Part shown: in pieces, positions 55,480 to 64,000 of the stretch
How positions within the stretch are numbered: the stretch's first letter is position 1
How the letters are laid out: each line of letters opens with the position of its first letter
Notes under the pieces: generated by a model
The model's database searches: none
What the model was told of the DNA's origin: nothing
What the model saw: only the letters and a program-made list of their open reading frames with translations
From: Aerococcaceae bacterium
GTDB taxonomy: Bacteria; Bacillota; Bacilli; Lactobacillales; Aerococcaceae
DNA: 64,000 nt
NCBI GenBank assembly: GCA_030525795.1
Contig: JAUNEB010000004.1
Coordinates: forward strand, 1-64,000
Direction: 5' to 3'
Program-made: the position numbers and the translations under genes

Positions 55480-55716
55480 TTACTTTGCGGATAAATAAGC
55501 TAACGCTAATGCCAATGCAAAGAATAATACACCGAATACGACGGTTGTCCGAATTAAGAAGGCTTCAAACCCACGAGCCGTTTGTTTGCCCATTTGGTTT
55601 TCAAGACCTCCGCCTGTTAAACTACTCGCAGCATTACTTTTAGACGGCTGCATCACAACCAAAATAATTAAAAAAATCGCTACAATAATCAATGCGGTTA
55701 ATAATGTATTATACAA
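55480..55716 (-). CDS. secG: preprotein translocase subunit SecG
   Basis: A 78-residue SecG with two membrane helices (about residues 4-22 and 56-75) and the conserved GGGLENQMGKQTARGFEAFL loop. It is an accessory subunit of the SecYEG channel. The start is TTG at 55714-55716, because AAAGGAGG lies seven bases upstream and no ATG is suitably placed. The secG-est-rnr-smpB order is standard. Confidence 0.94.
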   Translation of the reverse strand: MYNTLLTALIIVAIFLIILVVMQPSKSNAASSLTGGGLENQMGKQTARGFEAFLIRTTVVFGVLFFALALALAYLSAK

Positions 55717-55804
55717 AGGTATTCCTCCTTTATGAAATCTCCAACTCATATCTTATCATATCCCGCTTGAAATAGCTACTACTTCCCACTAATTGCGCGG
55801 ATTT

Positions 55805-57655
55805 TTATTTGTTCAGTCGTTTGACGACAAGTGTTTGATACGCATCGATTGCAAAAGTGTCTTGCACGTCGCAATAAAGCGGCTCCTCCAAATAAACATG
55901 CCCGTCTTGAACAATGATTGCGTACTCGCCTTTTTCCAATTCAAAATCCAAACGATTGTGTTGCCCATTAAATACGAGCGTATAATCGCCGATTTCGAGC
56001 GCCACAATTTGATAATCCGCACGCAATACGCGCGTGTGCTGCGCAATGTCTTCGTAACTTTCTAAGCGGAACAGTGGCTCTTTTTTGCGAAGTGCGATCA
56101 GATTGCGCACATAATCGACGGTCGTCGCGTGCTGGGTACGGCGGTCCCAATCGAGCTGATTGATGGCGTCAGGCTTGTTGTAACTATCGCGCACGCCTTG
56201 TTTTGTCCGCAAAAACTCCTGCCCCGCATGCAAAAACGGAATCCCTTGCGCCAGCAGCACTAAACTAGTTGCTAGTTGGTGTTGCCGCACACGCAATGTT
56301 TCATCCAAATCGCCATTCGCCGCGGTCAACTTGTCATATAATGTAAAATTATCATGCGATTCCACATATTGAATCAATTGTTGCGGAGATAAATAATGTT
56401 GGTAATCGGCACACGCTAATAAATTGGTGGCTAATTTTTGTTCTTCGTACCAAGCTCCGTTGACAAATCCTTTGGCGCTTGCTTCGAAGTCGTTGCCTTT
56501 GGCTGCTTCGCGCAAGCCGTCATTGAATTGTGAGATGCCTGGCATTTGGGGGGCGTTGTGCTGGTTAGCTTTTTGGTCTGGGGCTAGCGGTGTATTCAAG
56601 TCCCATCCTTCGCCGAGCATTAAAATTTCAGGATTAATCGCGTCAAGTGCTTGGCGGACGGCGTTCATCGTGTCAACATCGTGAATGCCCATTAAATCAA
56701 AACGGAAACCGTCCACGCGGTATTCTTTTGCCCAATACGTGACGCTGTCAACGATATATTTGCGCATCATCATTTTTTCGGAGGCGGTATCGTTGCCGAC
56801 GCCTGTTCCGTTCGATAAGGTTCCGTCTGCATTTTTTCTGAAAAAATAATCAGGCGCTGTGTAGTGGAATGGGTGATATTCCCATTGGTACACGTGATTA
56901 TACACAACATCCATAATGACGCGAATACCGGCTTGGTGCAAGCCTTGAATCATTTGTTTGACTTCGGTAATGCGCACAAAAGGATCGTACGGATTGCTCG
57001 AATACGAGCCTTCGGGCACATTGTAATGGAGCGAATCGTAGCCCCAATTATAGTCTACTAACGGAAATTGCGTCTCGTCAACGGTTGCGTAATCGGCAAT
57101 CGGCAACAGTTCGACGTGCGTGACGCCAAGGTCAACAAGGTAATCTAAACCTGTTGCGTCGCCGTTGGCGTTAGTGGTGCCTTTTTCGATGACGCCAAGG
57201 TATTGTCCTTTATGTTGGATACCGCTCGATTCTGCTACCGAAAAATCACGCACATGCATTTCATAAATCACCGTTTGGGACAATGGAATGGATGGCGTTA
57301 CGTGCGTGTCCCAACCTTCTGGATTCGTTCGCGCCAAATCAACGACGACACTTCTGCGCCCGTTGACAGTGACAGCTTTTGCGTAAGGATCGACCGTTAG
57401 TGTCCTTGTCCCATCCAAAAAAGTTACTTCATAACAATACGTCACGCCATGACAATCGCCTGCCATCACGTATTCAAATACGTCCGTTACAGCATCGTGT
57501 TGCATTATCTGTTCGGCGCAAATAGTTCCATAATAGCTTTCATACTGCACTAATTTAACTTGCGTTGCCGTTGGCGACCACACTTTGAAATGGGTTTGCG
57601 TCGGCGAATACAATGCGCCCAACGCGCCAACTTGCTTAAGTTGTTCATCTTTCAT
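55805..57655 (-). CDS. pulA: type I pullulanase
   Basis: A 616-residue GH13 debranching enzyme. An N-terminal CBM48-like domain is followed by the pullulanase signature YNWGYD (202-207). The nucleophile is D320 in VDGFRFDLMG and the acid is E349 in LGEGWDL. There is no signal peptide, so it debranches alpha-1,6 links of imported dextrins or stored glycogen in the cytoplasm. No glycogen or maltodextrin genes lie nearby. It is a single-gene unit. Confidence 0.95.
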   Translation of the reverse strand: MKDEQLKQVGALGALYSPTQTHFKVWSPTATQVKLVQYESYYGTICAEQIMQHDAVTDVFEYVMAGDCHGVTYCYEVTFLDGTRTLTVDPYAKAVTVNGRRSVVVDLARTNPEGWDTHVTPSIPLSQTVIYEMHVRDFSVAESSGIQHKGQYLGVIEKGTTNANGDATGLDYLVDLGVTHVELLPIADYATVDETQFPLVDYNWGYDSLHYNVPEGSYSSNPYDPFVRITEVKQMIQGLHQAGIRVIMDVVYNHVYQWEYHPFHYTAPDYFFRKNADGTLSNGTGVGNDTASEKMMMRKYIVDSVTYWAKEYRVDGFRFDLMGIHDVDTMNAVRQALDAINPEILMLGEGWDLNTPLAPDQKANQHNAPQMPGISQFNDGLREAAKGNDFEASAKGFVNGAWYEEQKLATNLLACADYQHYLSPQQLIQYVESHDNFTLYDKLTAANGDLDETLRVRQHQLATSLVLLAQGIPFLHAGQEFLRTKQGVRDSYNKPDAINQLDWDRRTQHATTVDYVRNLIALRKKEPLFRLESYEDIAQHTRVLRADYQIVALEIGDYTLVFNGQHNRLDFELEKGEYAIIVQDGHVYLEEPLYCDVQDTFAIDAYQTLVVKRLNK

Positions 57656-57737
57656 GACTATTTTCCAACTTTCTCATTCATTTGCTTATTCTATTATAAC
57701 GAAAAACACGCCCTGGCGCACACAAATAATGCTCTCA

Positions 57738-57769
57738 AACAAAAATGTAGAGCGTGTTTACTCTACATT
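57738..57769 (-). terminator. thrB terminator
   Basis: A perfect 9-bp stem AATGTAGAG / CTCTACATT with an eight-base loop overlaps the thrB stop. It leads into TTTTTG on the minus strand. Confidence 0.8.
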
Positions 57770-58641
57770 GAAGCTTTTCGATTCAAAATGGCCACTTCTT
57801 CGTGCGCGCAATCTACGGTTTGGCGCAATGCGTCAAGAATCGCAGAAACATTTTCGGCGGGGCATAACGTCAAAATACTCGGTCCCGCGCCGCTAATTAC
57901 GGTTGCGTACGCGCCGTTGGCTAATGCCGTTTCCTTAACAGGCGCAAACTCTGCAATTAGCGGTTGGCGATACGGCTCGTGAAATTTATCTTGCATCATT
58001 AGTTGCCCCATTTGCACAAAATTTTGCTTCAACAAAGAAAGTACCATGACGCTGCTGAGCGCATTTTGGTTGATAGAATCCGCCTTAGTATAAGCTTGCG
58101 GCAACACTTTTCGCGATTCTTTCGTACTTAATTCGTAATGCGGCGTACTAATAATGGCGGCCACCCCTTGCAAATCCATTACCTCATAGTACAACTTTTT
58201 CTCGGCAAAATAGCCCACAAAAACTCCGCCTGTAATGCAAGGTCCGACATTATCAGGATGACCTTCTTCAAGGCTCGCCAAATAAATTTTGTCAAACTCC
58301 GATAATTTCAAGTCGAGATAATAATTCGCCAACTCGATACCCGCGACAATCGCCGTCGCCGAACTGCCTAAGCCGTGCGTTAACGGAATATCGCTCGCCA
58401 TCGTCAACGCCAATGCCGGCATCTCCTTTTGAAAATGGTTCGCCACACGACACGCTACTTGAATAACATAATTCGTTGCATCCTTCGGCAACACATTCAA
58501 AAAATCATCTTCAAAAGCGACCGTCCATTCCTTAGATAATTGTGCTTTAACGGTTAAATATTTTTGCAGAGCGATGCCAATGCTATCAAAACCTGGGCCT
58601 AAATTCGCACTTGTTGCGGGGATTTTACATTCAAATTTCAT
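57763..58641 (-). CDS. thrB: homoserine kinase
   Basis: A 292-residue GHMP kinase with the ATP loop PLTHGLGSSATA (residues 86-97) and the N-terminal PATSANLGPGFDSIG. It phosphorylates homoserine for threonine synthesis. It overlaps hom by 11 bases, so the two are co-translated. Threonine synthase (thrC) is not in the window. Confidence 0.96.
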   Translation of the reverse strand: MKFECKIPATSANLGPGFDSIGIALQKYLTVKAQLSKEWTVAFEDDFLNVLPKDATNYVIQVACRVANHFQKEMPALALTMASDIPLTHGLGSSATAIVAGIELANYYLDLKLSEFDKIYLASLEEGHPDNVGPCITGGVFVGYFAEKKLYYEVMDLQGVAAIISTPHYELSTKESRKVLPQAYTKADSINQNALSSVMVLSLLKQNFVQMGQLMMQDKFHEPYRQPLIAEFAPVKETALANGAYATVISGAGPSILTLCPAENVSAILDALRQTVDCAHEEVAILNRKASM

Positions 58642-59812
58642 CAGACATCACCTTCACGACTAACGCAACTGAGGCGTGTTGTCTTAATTGTTGTGCCGTC
58701 GCTTCGTTAATCGGCTCTGTCATACGTTGGAATTCGTTTTGTTGATATGGAATGGTTTGTACGGCTAATTCAGTTACTTCGCGCAGGCGAATATAGTACG
58801 CATATTTTTGTTGTGCGGCGACGACTTCTAACTGTCGGCTTGGCACTAAATTTGTTTGTACTTGCTTGTTGGCCACTTGCAAAACATCGCTCCAAATGGC
58901 AGAAGCTGTTTCAATACCACCTGCACCAGGACCGCTCAACATAACCGCGCCCACAGCATTTCCTTCCAAATAAACCGCATTATTTGCCAAGCGGACCGTT
59001 GATAGCGGATGTTCGTTGGATAACAATACCGGCTCAACACTAATCGTGAGTTGGTCCTCTTCCATTCGACTTGCCCCCACTAACTTGAATATCAAATGAT
59101 TTTCGGTTGCAAATTGGACGTCTTCTTGCGTAATGGCCGTAATGCCTTGTACGCGAATGTGTTCTACATCCACGATGGTTTGGTACGCTAAACGCGATAG
59201 GAGCGCGATTTTGCGGCGTGCATCAAAGCCTTCCACGTCATTCGTCGGGTCTGATTCGGCGTATCCTTTCGTTGTTGCTTCTTCTAATGCGTCTTGATAA
59301 CTCATTTGTTCGTGCGCCATTTTGTCCAAAATATAATTCGTCGTGCCATTCAAAATGCCCATGACTGACGTAATGCAAGTGCCTGCTAATCCCGTCGCGA
59401 CCGCATTCAAAATCGGAATACCGCCTGCCACACTCGCCTCGCTCATCAACAACGCACCGTGCGCATTCGCCAACACAGCCAATTCATCAATGTGCATTGC
59501 TAACAAATCTTTATTCGCGGTGACAACGTGTACGCCACGCTGCAAAAATTGTTCAATCGCATATTTTGGAAATTCAATGCCACCCATCACTTCAATGACT
59601 AAATCTAATTCGGCTGCCAGCAATTCTTCGAATTGATTGGTCACACGATAATTCGACACGTCCAAATGTTGCGCTTTGTTCAAATGTTTAGCGAATAAAT
59701 AGACGACTTCAATCGGCTCTCCAATGGCTGCTTCATATTTTGTTTGATTGAGGTGCAACGCTTCTAGTACGCCACAACCTACCGTCCCCATGCCTAATAT
59801 GGCAATTTTCAT
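58631..59812 (-). CDS. hom: homoserine dehydrogenase
   Basis: A 393-residue enzyme with the NAD(P) loop GMGTVGCGVL (residues 7-16), the catalytic region (GTTNYILDKM, YAESDPTNDVEGFD) and a short C-terminal segment of about 70 residues that looks like a reduced ACT domain. It reduces aspartate semialdehyde to homoserine. It is shorter than many Firmicutes Hom proteins (about 430). It reads divergently from the aspartate kinase gene. Confidence 0.94.
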   Translation of the reverse strand: MKIAILGMGTVGCGVLEALHLNQTKYEAAIGEPIEVVYLFAKHLNKAQHLDVSNYRVTNQFEELLAAELDLVIEVMGGIEFPKYAIEQFLQRGVHVVTANKDLLAMHIDELAVLANAHGALLMSEASVAGGIPILNAVATGLAGTCITSVMGILNGTTNYILDKMAHEQMSYQDALEEATTKGYAESDPTNDVEGFDARRKIALLSRLAYQTIVDVEHIRVQGITAITQEDVQFATENHLIFKLVGASRMEEDQLTISVEPVLLSNEHPLSTVRLANNAVYLEGNAVGAVMLSGPGAGGIETASAIWSDVLQVANKQVQTNLVPSRQLEVVAAQQKYAYYIRLREVTELAVQTIPYQQNEFQRMTEPINEATAQQLRQHASVALVVKVMSDEI

Positions 59813-59959
59813 AAATGTCTTCCTTCCTCTACTATCGGCTTGTTCTCTATATTAAAGATAGATGAGAATTTTTTCAAGTAAATTATGTAAAAAGACTATC
59901 GTTTTTGAAAAAAATAAGGTAATATATAGCAGTGAACGAATAAGCGAGGTGATTTTTTT

Positions 59960-61306
59960 ATGAAAGTTGCAAAATTTGGCGGAAGTTCATTAAGTTGTGC
60001 CACACAAATCCGCAAAGTAGCCACCATTATCCAAAATAATCCGAATATTAAAGCCGTCGTTGTCAGCGCGCCTGGTAAGCGCCATGACGATGACACGAAA
60101 GTAACCGATTTGCTCATTGCGCTTTATGAAGCCAAACAGCGTCAAAGCGGCGTCGATTTCGCATTGCACGCCATTTTGGAAAGGTATCAATCCATCGTAT
60201 CAGACTTGGCGTTATCCGCTGATTTGATGGATACGTTCGAGCATACATTGACACATTATTTGCGTCATATTACCGAACCAGCGCGATTATTGGATGCGTT
60301 GAAAGCTTGCGGAGAAGATTTTAATGCGCAACTTGTCAGCGCTTATTTGACACAAATCGGCTTGAATGCGCGCTATGTGTCGCCGTTAGAAGCCGGCATT
60401 CGTGTGAGCGACACGCCGTCAAACGCTCGCTTACTGGATTCTTCTTACGATACAATCGCTCAACTAAAAGAAGCACAAGAACTGCTCATCATCCCAGGAT
60501 TTTTTGGGTATTCGTTAGCAGGCGATATTGTTACTTTTTCGCGTGGTGGTTCAGACATTTCGGGCGCAATTATCGCGCGCGGTTTGGATGTTGACCTTTA
60601 TGAAAATTACACCGACCAAACCTTTATTTACGCTGCACATCCAGGCAAAATCAAGCACCCATACGCGGTCAAAGAAATTACTTACCAAGAAATGCGCGAA
60701 CTCGCCTACGCAGGTTTTGGCATTTTCCACGATGAAGCACTTGCACCTGTTTATGAAAAAAATATACCGGTCATGATTCGTAATACGAATGACCCAGAAG
60801 TGGAGGGGACAAAAATCGTGTCAAAACGTGAACTAAATCCTGAAATGCCTGTAGTAGGTATTAGTAGTGATGCTGGTTTCACCTCGATTACATTACGCAA
60901 ATATTTACTCAATCGCGAACAAGGATTTATTCGCCGATTACTTCAATTATTAGAAACACACGATATTGCCATTGAGCAGCTCCCTTCGGGCATTGATCAT
61001 TTGTCTGTCATTATGCGCAGCAATCAATTCGATGACGCAAAACTCCAACGCGTCTTAGCGGATATTCAAGCAGAATTACAACCTGAATCCATCGAAGTAG
61101 AACACGATTTGTCGACCATCGTCATTGTTGGCGAGGGCATGCGCAACGCCATTGGTATCGCAAGCAAAGCGACAACCGCGCTCGCACAAAACAATGTCAA
61201 TATTCACATGATTAGCCAAGGCGCTTCAGAAGTAAGCATGATTTTTGTCATTCCAAAAGCAGACGAACAAAAAGCGTTAGAAAGTTTATACGCTACTTAT
61301 TTCTAA
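59960..61306 (+). CDS. aspartate kinase
   Basis: A 448-residue monofunctional aspartokinase with KFGGSS (residues 5-10), the FSRGGSDISGAIIARGL segment and two C-terminal ACT domains (from about residue 300; SSDAGFTSITL, VGEGMRNAIGI). It makes aspartyl phosphate for the lysine, threonine and methionine branches. The ACT domains indicate feedback control. Divergent pairing with hom-thrB suggests a threonine-branch isoenzyme. GAGGTGA precedes the ATG. Confidence 0.94.
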   Translation: MKVAKFGGSSLSCATQIRKVATIIQNNPNIKAVVVSAPGKRHDDDTKVTDLLIALYEAKQRQSGVDFALHAILERYQSIVSDLALSADLMDTFEHTLTHYLRHITEPARLLDALKACGEDFNAQLVSAYLTQIGLNARYVSPLEAGIRVSDTPSNARLLDSSYDTIAQLKEAQELLIIPGFFGYSLAGDIVTFSRGGSDISGAIIARGLDVDLYENYTDQTFIYAAHPGKIKHPYAVKEITYQEMRELAYAGFGIFHDEALAPVYEKNIPVMIRNTNDPEVEGTKIVSKRELNPEMPVVGISSDAGFTSITLRKYLLNREQGFIRRLLQLLETHDIAIEQLPSGIDHLSVIMRSNQFDDAKLQRVLADIQAELQPESIEVEHDLSTIVIVGEGMRNAIGIASKATTALAQNNVNIHMISQGASEVSMIFVIPKADEQKALESLYATYF

Positions 61307-61321
61307 ATATATTTATAAAAC

Positions 61322-61349
61322 AAAAGACTAGCGCGGGCTAGTCTTTTTT
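61322..61349 (+). terminator. aspartate kinase gene terminator
   Basis: A perfect stem AAAAGACTAGC / GCTAGTCTTTT with a four-base loop, followed by TT. Confidence 0.9.
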
Positions 61350-61470
61350 GCCATTTCCATTATTTGCCAATAAACTTGTGCGTAATCCGCATCATTTTTG
61401 GGGCCTTAAACGCATTTTGACCTTGCAATCATTATCGAAAGCAAGGCCAAAATCGTTGTTAATTCAATCA

Positions 61471-62949
61471 TTATTCTTGGACAAATGTTGCAGATTGTTC
61501 GCCTGCTTGACGTCCGAAGATGATGATGTCGGCAACTGCGTTACCGCCGATACGGTTTGAACCGTGTACGCCACCTGTTACTTCACCTGAAGCGTACAAT
61601 CCTTTAATTGGTTCGCCTGCTTCGCTCAATACTTGTGCGTTTGTGTTGATTTTCAAGCCGCCCATTGTGTGGTGAATACCTGGTGCGATTTTGATTGCGT
61701 AGTAAGGAGCTGTTGTTAAGTTGTTGTCCATCGCTGTTTCACGTCCGAATGCTTCGTCTTTCTTAGCTTCGACAGACTTGTTCCATTCTTCTAATGTTGC
61801 GGTTAAGTTTTCTGCTGGAATTTCTAAAGCAGCTGCTAATTCTTCAATGGTTTCTGCTTTAACAACGAAACCTTTTTCTTCGTAAGTGTTCATTGCTTTA
61901 ACGCGACCTTTGAGGGCGTCGTCTGCGATGACATATGCGTAGTGTTCTGGCAATTCAATGATTGCAGCAGATACTTTGTCGCGTGTTTCCATTTCGTTGA
62001 AGAAACGTTTACCTTCTTGGCTGACCAAAATTGCGCCTTCGCCACGAACAGCTTCTGTAATTAAGTAAGAAGTTTCTTGTTCAACCGTTGGGTGAATTTG
62101 AATTTGATCCAAATCAACCACTTGTGCGCCTAAAGCTTTCGCCATTTCGATACCGTCACCAGTTGAACCTGATTGGTTGGTTGTTACGAAACCTGTTAAT
62201 TCTGGTTTCAATTCTGCTACTTTTTCTAAGTTTGCACCGAAACCACCTGTTGCGATGATGACTGCTTTAGCTGCGATTTCTTTTGTTTCGCCATTGATTT
62301 CAACTTTGATACCTGAAGCTGCGCCTTCTGTTTGTAAAATTTCTACAACATTTGCGTTGACGAACAATGGAATGTTACGTTCTCTCACGTTTGCATAAAG
62401 GCCGTCTACTAAGTAGCCACCCACTGCTGAGCCATCTTCTGGACGGTGTGTACGTTGAACACTCATACCACCTGTTGTTGTTAAGTTGCTCAAACGAATG
62501 TCCATTGTTTCTAACCATTCGATTGCGCTTGCTGAATTATCAACAAAGAAACGTAACAATTCTGGGTCGTTAGTTTCTTTTCCGCCTTTTAATGTTTCTT
62601 CGTAAAACTTGTCGTTTGAGTCTTCGATACCTGCTTCTTTTTGGAATTTGGTTTCTGAAGCGTTCATGCCGGCAGATGATTTCATTGTGTTTCCGCCTGC
62701 CAATGGCATTTTTTCAAAAATAGCCACTTTCGCGCCTGCATCTGTTGCGGCAATTGCTGCTGCCATTCCGCCACCACCTGCGCCGATAACAACGATGTCA
62801 TAGCTTTCCACTAATTCTGATGGGTCTGTATATTCTTTCACAGAAGCTCCTGATACAGCGTCTGTCGCGAATACAGTTGCCACAGATGTGCTAAATAGGC
62901 TAACTAACAAGGTTAGCACGACAAATAAGTTTGAAAGTTTCTTTTTCAT
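61471..62949 (-). CDS. secreted FAD-dependent fumarate reductase-like flavoprotein, paralogue 2
   Basis: A 492-residue paralogue of the protein at 1060-2538, equal in length, with a nearly identical signal peptide ending V-F-A and the same catalytic landmarks (QIHPT, RGEGA, HHTMGG, NRIGGNA). It also lacks FMN_bind and haem domains and a lipobox. The two proteins differ most at about residues 147-168 (here TMDIRLSNLTTTGGMSVQRT), near the likely substrate pocket, so the substrates may differ. The ATG at 62947-62949 has AGGAGG upstream; the frame is open 15 codons further but lacks a ribosome site. Confidence 0.85.
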   Translation of the reverse strand: MKKKLSNLFVVLTLLVSLFSTSVATVFATDAVSGASVKEYTDPSELVESYDIVVIGAGGGGMAAAIAATDAGAKVAIFEKMPLAGGNTMKSSAGMNASETKFQKEAGIEDSNDKFYEETLKGGKETNDPELLRFFVDNSASAIEWLETMDIRLSNLTTTGGMSVQRTHRPEDGSAVGGYLVDGLYANVRERNIPLFVNANVVEILQTEGAASGIKVEINGETKEIAAKAVIIATGGFGANLEKVAELKPELTGFVTTNQSGSTGDGIEMAKALGAQVVDLDQIQIHPTVEQETSYLITEAVRGEGAILVSQEGKRFFNEMETRDKVSAAIIELPEHYAYVIADDALKGRVKAMNTYEEKGFVVKAETIEELAAALEIPAENLTATLEEWNKSVEAKKDEAFGRETAMDNNLTTAPYYAIKIAPGIHHTMGGLKINTNAQVLSEAGEPIKGLYASGEVTGGVHGSNRIGGNAVADIIIFGRQAGEQSATFVQE

Positions 62950-62972
62950 TGTGATTCCTCCTAAAACGTATT

Positions 62973-63021
62973 TTGTGATAACTTTCTTAAACATTATACC
63001 TTTTTGAGTGGGATTTCACAA
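62973..63021 (-). promoter_or_regulatory. paralogue 2 promoter with two Rex-like sites
   Basis: On the minus strand the -35 TTGTGA (63016-63021), a 17-base spacer and the -10 TATAAT (62993-62998) repeat the layout of paralogue 1. The plus-strand sites TTGAGTGGGATTTCACAA (63004-63021) and TTGTGATAACTTTCTTAA (62973-62990) each match the Rex consensus at 11 of 14 positions. Confidence 0.65.
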
Positions 63022-63058
63022 GTTTTTTTCTGAAAAAAATTTTCTCACAAACAAAAAC

Positions 63059-63081
63059 GCCAATCCTTAATAAGGTTTGGC
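63059..63081 (-). terminator. terminator of the ABC-2 permease gene
   Basis: The inverted repeat GCCAATCCTTA / TAAGGTTTGGC (one mismatched pair) overlaps the stop codon and is followed on the minus strand by GTTTTTG. Confidence 0.75.
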
Positions 63082-64000
63082 ATTTTTGCGATAATGTTGA
63101 ATCAGCAATGTCAAAATGCTATAAGCCAGCGCAAACAACAGCAAAATGGCGACGTAATGCCAATAGGATTGCTGGCGCATAATCGCGCTATTTGCCTGAA
63201 CTGCGTAGTAAACTGGGAACATTTTGGCGATTTGCACCGCAATCGGATGCACAAAGTCAATCGGTACAAAAATCCCCGAAATAAAACTTAACCCCACGCC
63301 TAAAACGGTGCTCAACGTCGAGTAAACCCACTTGTTATCACTCGCAATCGCAATGCACAAGTAAGCGAGCGCCAATGTCGCAAAAATCATCCCGATTAGA
63401 ACCGCAATATGGTAATAAAAATTCGCCGTTTGCAACAATTGCGGTTGCAAAGCCACACTTCCTAACACTAGGACGCCCAATATCAAACTTGCCACGACGA
63501 GCCCCGCACAAAATTTTTGGCGCGCTAAAGCCACTAAACTTTTTGCACCGAGCAAAATCCGCTGTTTATTACCCGTTTTTTCAAAGTCTGCAAACAACAA
63601 ACCGAATATTCCGATAAACACGCTGACAAGCACATATTGCGCAAAACTAAAGTAAAATTGTGCCCATACAGCAGTATAATCATACTGTTTGGCATTCGCC
63701 GTTTCCATCAAGGACACTTGACTGCGCTTGGCCATAATGGCATTCAGTTGCGCAACATCTAATTCAGACTGTTCCGCTAGCGCCTGTGCAAAAATAAAAT
63801 AATGATTGATTTTCGTTTCTAAAAAAGCACCATACGGACTTGCAGGATTCACAATCAGTTGAATCGCTTGGCGTTTTTCTTGGACGGCTTGTTCCAAATC
63901 TTGCGGCAACATAATTGCGACGTCAACTTCACCAATGTACACGCGCTCACGCAGTTGGTCTTCCGTCTCGTTCACACGTCGCACCGTATGCATTTGCGCT
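63067..64000 (-). CDS. ABC-2 type transporter permease (partial, cut by window edge)
   Basis: The C-terminal part, about 308 residues, of an ABC-2 family permease. An extracellular domain (VDVAIMLPQDLEQAVQEK) is followed by five or more membrane helices (from about residue 120 of the visible part). The 5' end lies beyond the right edge, so the first visible ATG is probably internal. The family exports lipids, drugs or peptides with a separate ATPase, which would be off-window. The specific cargo is unknown. Confidence 0.85.
   Translation of the reverse strand, partial: AQMHTVRRVNETEDQLRERVYIGEVDVAIMLPQDLEQAVQEKRQAIQLIVNPASPYGAFLETKINHYFIFAQALAEQSELDVAQLNAIMAKRSQVSLMETANAKQYDYTAVWAQFYFSFAQYVLVSVFIGIFGLLFADFEKTGNKQRILLGAKSLVALARQKFCAGLVVASLILGVLVLGSVALQPQLLQTANFYYHIAVLIGMIFATLALAYLCIAIASDNKWVYSTLSTVLGVGLSFISGIFVPIDFVHPIAVQIAKMFPVYYAVQANSAIMRQQSYWHYVAILLLFALAYSILTLLIQHYRKNAKPY

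Noticed and set aside
59813..59959. A possible T-box or riboswitch between hom and the aspartate kinase gene
   Set aside because: Only about 147 bases with no T-box sequence, no specifier stem and no terminator hairpin. It holds only ribosome sites and AT-rich promoter-like sequence.
61400..61460. An inverted repeat (TTTTGACCTTGC / GCAAGGCCAAAA) after flavoprotein paralogue 2
   Set aside because: It can form a hairpin but lacks a T tract on the minus strand. It may be a weak terminator, not supported enough to list.

Overview
The window comes from a low-to-moderate GC Gram-positive bacterium, most likely a member of the Lactobacillales. Supporting signs are strong AGGAGG ribosome binding sites, a zinc-type L32, PyrR attenuation, a fumarate-type (class 1A) dihydroorotate dehydrogenase, NADH oxidase, a mannose-family PTS with CcpA (cre-like) sites, a dnaE-pfkA-pyk block and a 500-residue pyruvate kinase. 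I cannot fix the family or genus. Most genes lie on the minus strand. I see no rRNA, tRNA, CRISPR array or insertion sequence.

Layout. 1-1.0 kb: an AT-rich orphan tyrosine recombinase. 1.1-2.5 kb: a secreted FAD fumarate-reductase-like protein, whose close paralogue lies at 61.5-62.9 kb in the same orientation. 2.7-9.0 kb: conserved housekeeping genes (rpmF, yceD, tmcAL, yqeM, rsfS, yqeK, nadD, yhbY, yqeH, yqeG). 9.1-12.1 kb: a mannose-family PTS in two transcription units with a YajC-like protein. 12.2-20.3 kb: a small membrane protein, pyrR, ackA and the operon pyrF-E-B-C-D-arcC behind a PyrR attenuator. 20.3-29.3 kb: cmk, a LysM protein, ferredoxin, ribU under an FMN riboswitch, rluB, scpBA, ribT, a purine nucleoside phosphorylase gene, deoB, xerD and cvfB.

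29.3-32.4 kb holds the most interesting locus. A near-consensus promoter drives a 57-residue peptide gene, then a radical SAM protein with an N-terminal PqqD-like (RRE) domain and a partial SPASM region, then an ABC exporter. This is the architecture of a small ribosomally made, post-translationally modified peptide (RiPP) cluster. The peptide and radical SAM genes are visibly more AT-rich than the exporter and the surrounding genome.

32.4-45.3 kb: pyk, pfkA, dnaE, a small membrane protein, prfC, a DivIVA-like protein, nox, an S66 carboxypeptidase and a lone galT. 45.3-50.6 kb: an operon of a 2H phosphoesterase, an AfuABC/FbpABC-type ABC transporter and an MgtC-like protein. Its promoter region carries two palindromes of the same type as one upstream of galT, which points to a carbohydrate or sugar-phosphate role rather than iron. 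50.7-61.3 kb: a HIT protein, a histidine phosphatase, smpB, rnr, est, secG, pulA, thrB, hom and an aspartate kinase gene. The right edge cuts an ABC-2 type permease.

Regulatory themes visible in the sequence: Rex-like (NADH-sensing) sites in the promoters of both flavoprotein paralogues, cre-like sites in both PTS promoters, PyrR attenuation of pyrimidine synthesis, FMN control of riboflavin uptake, and a putative LacI-type regulon joining galT to the transporter operon.
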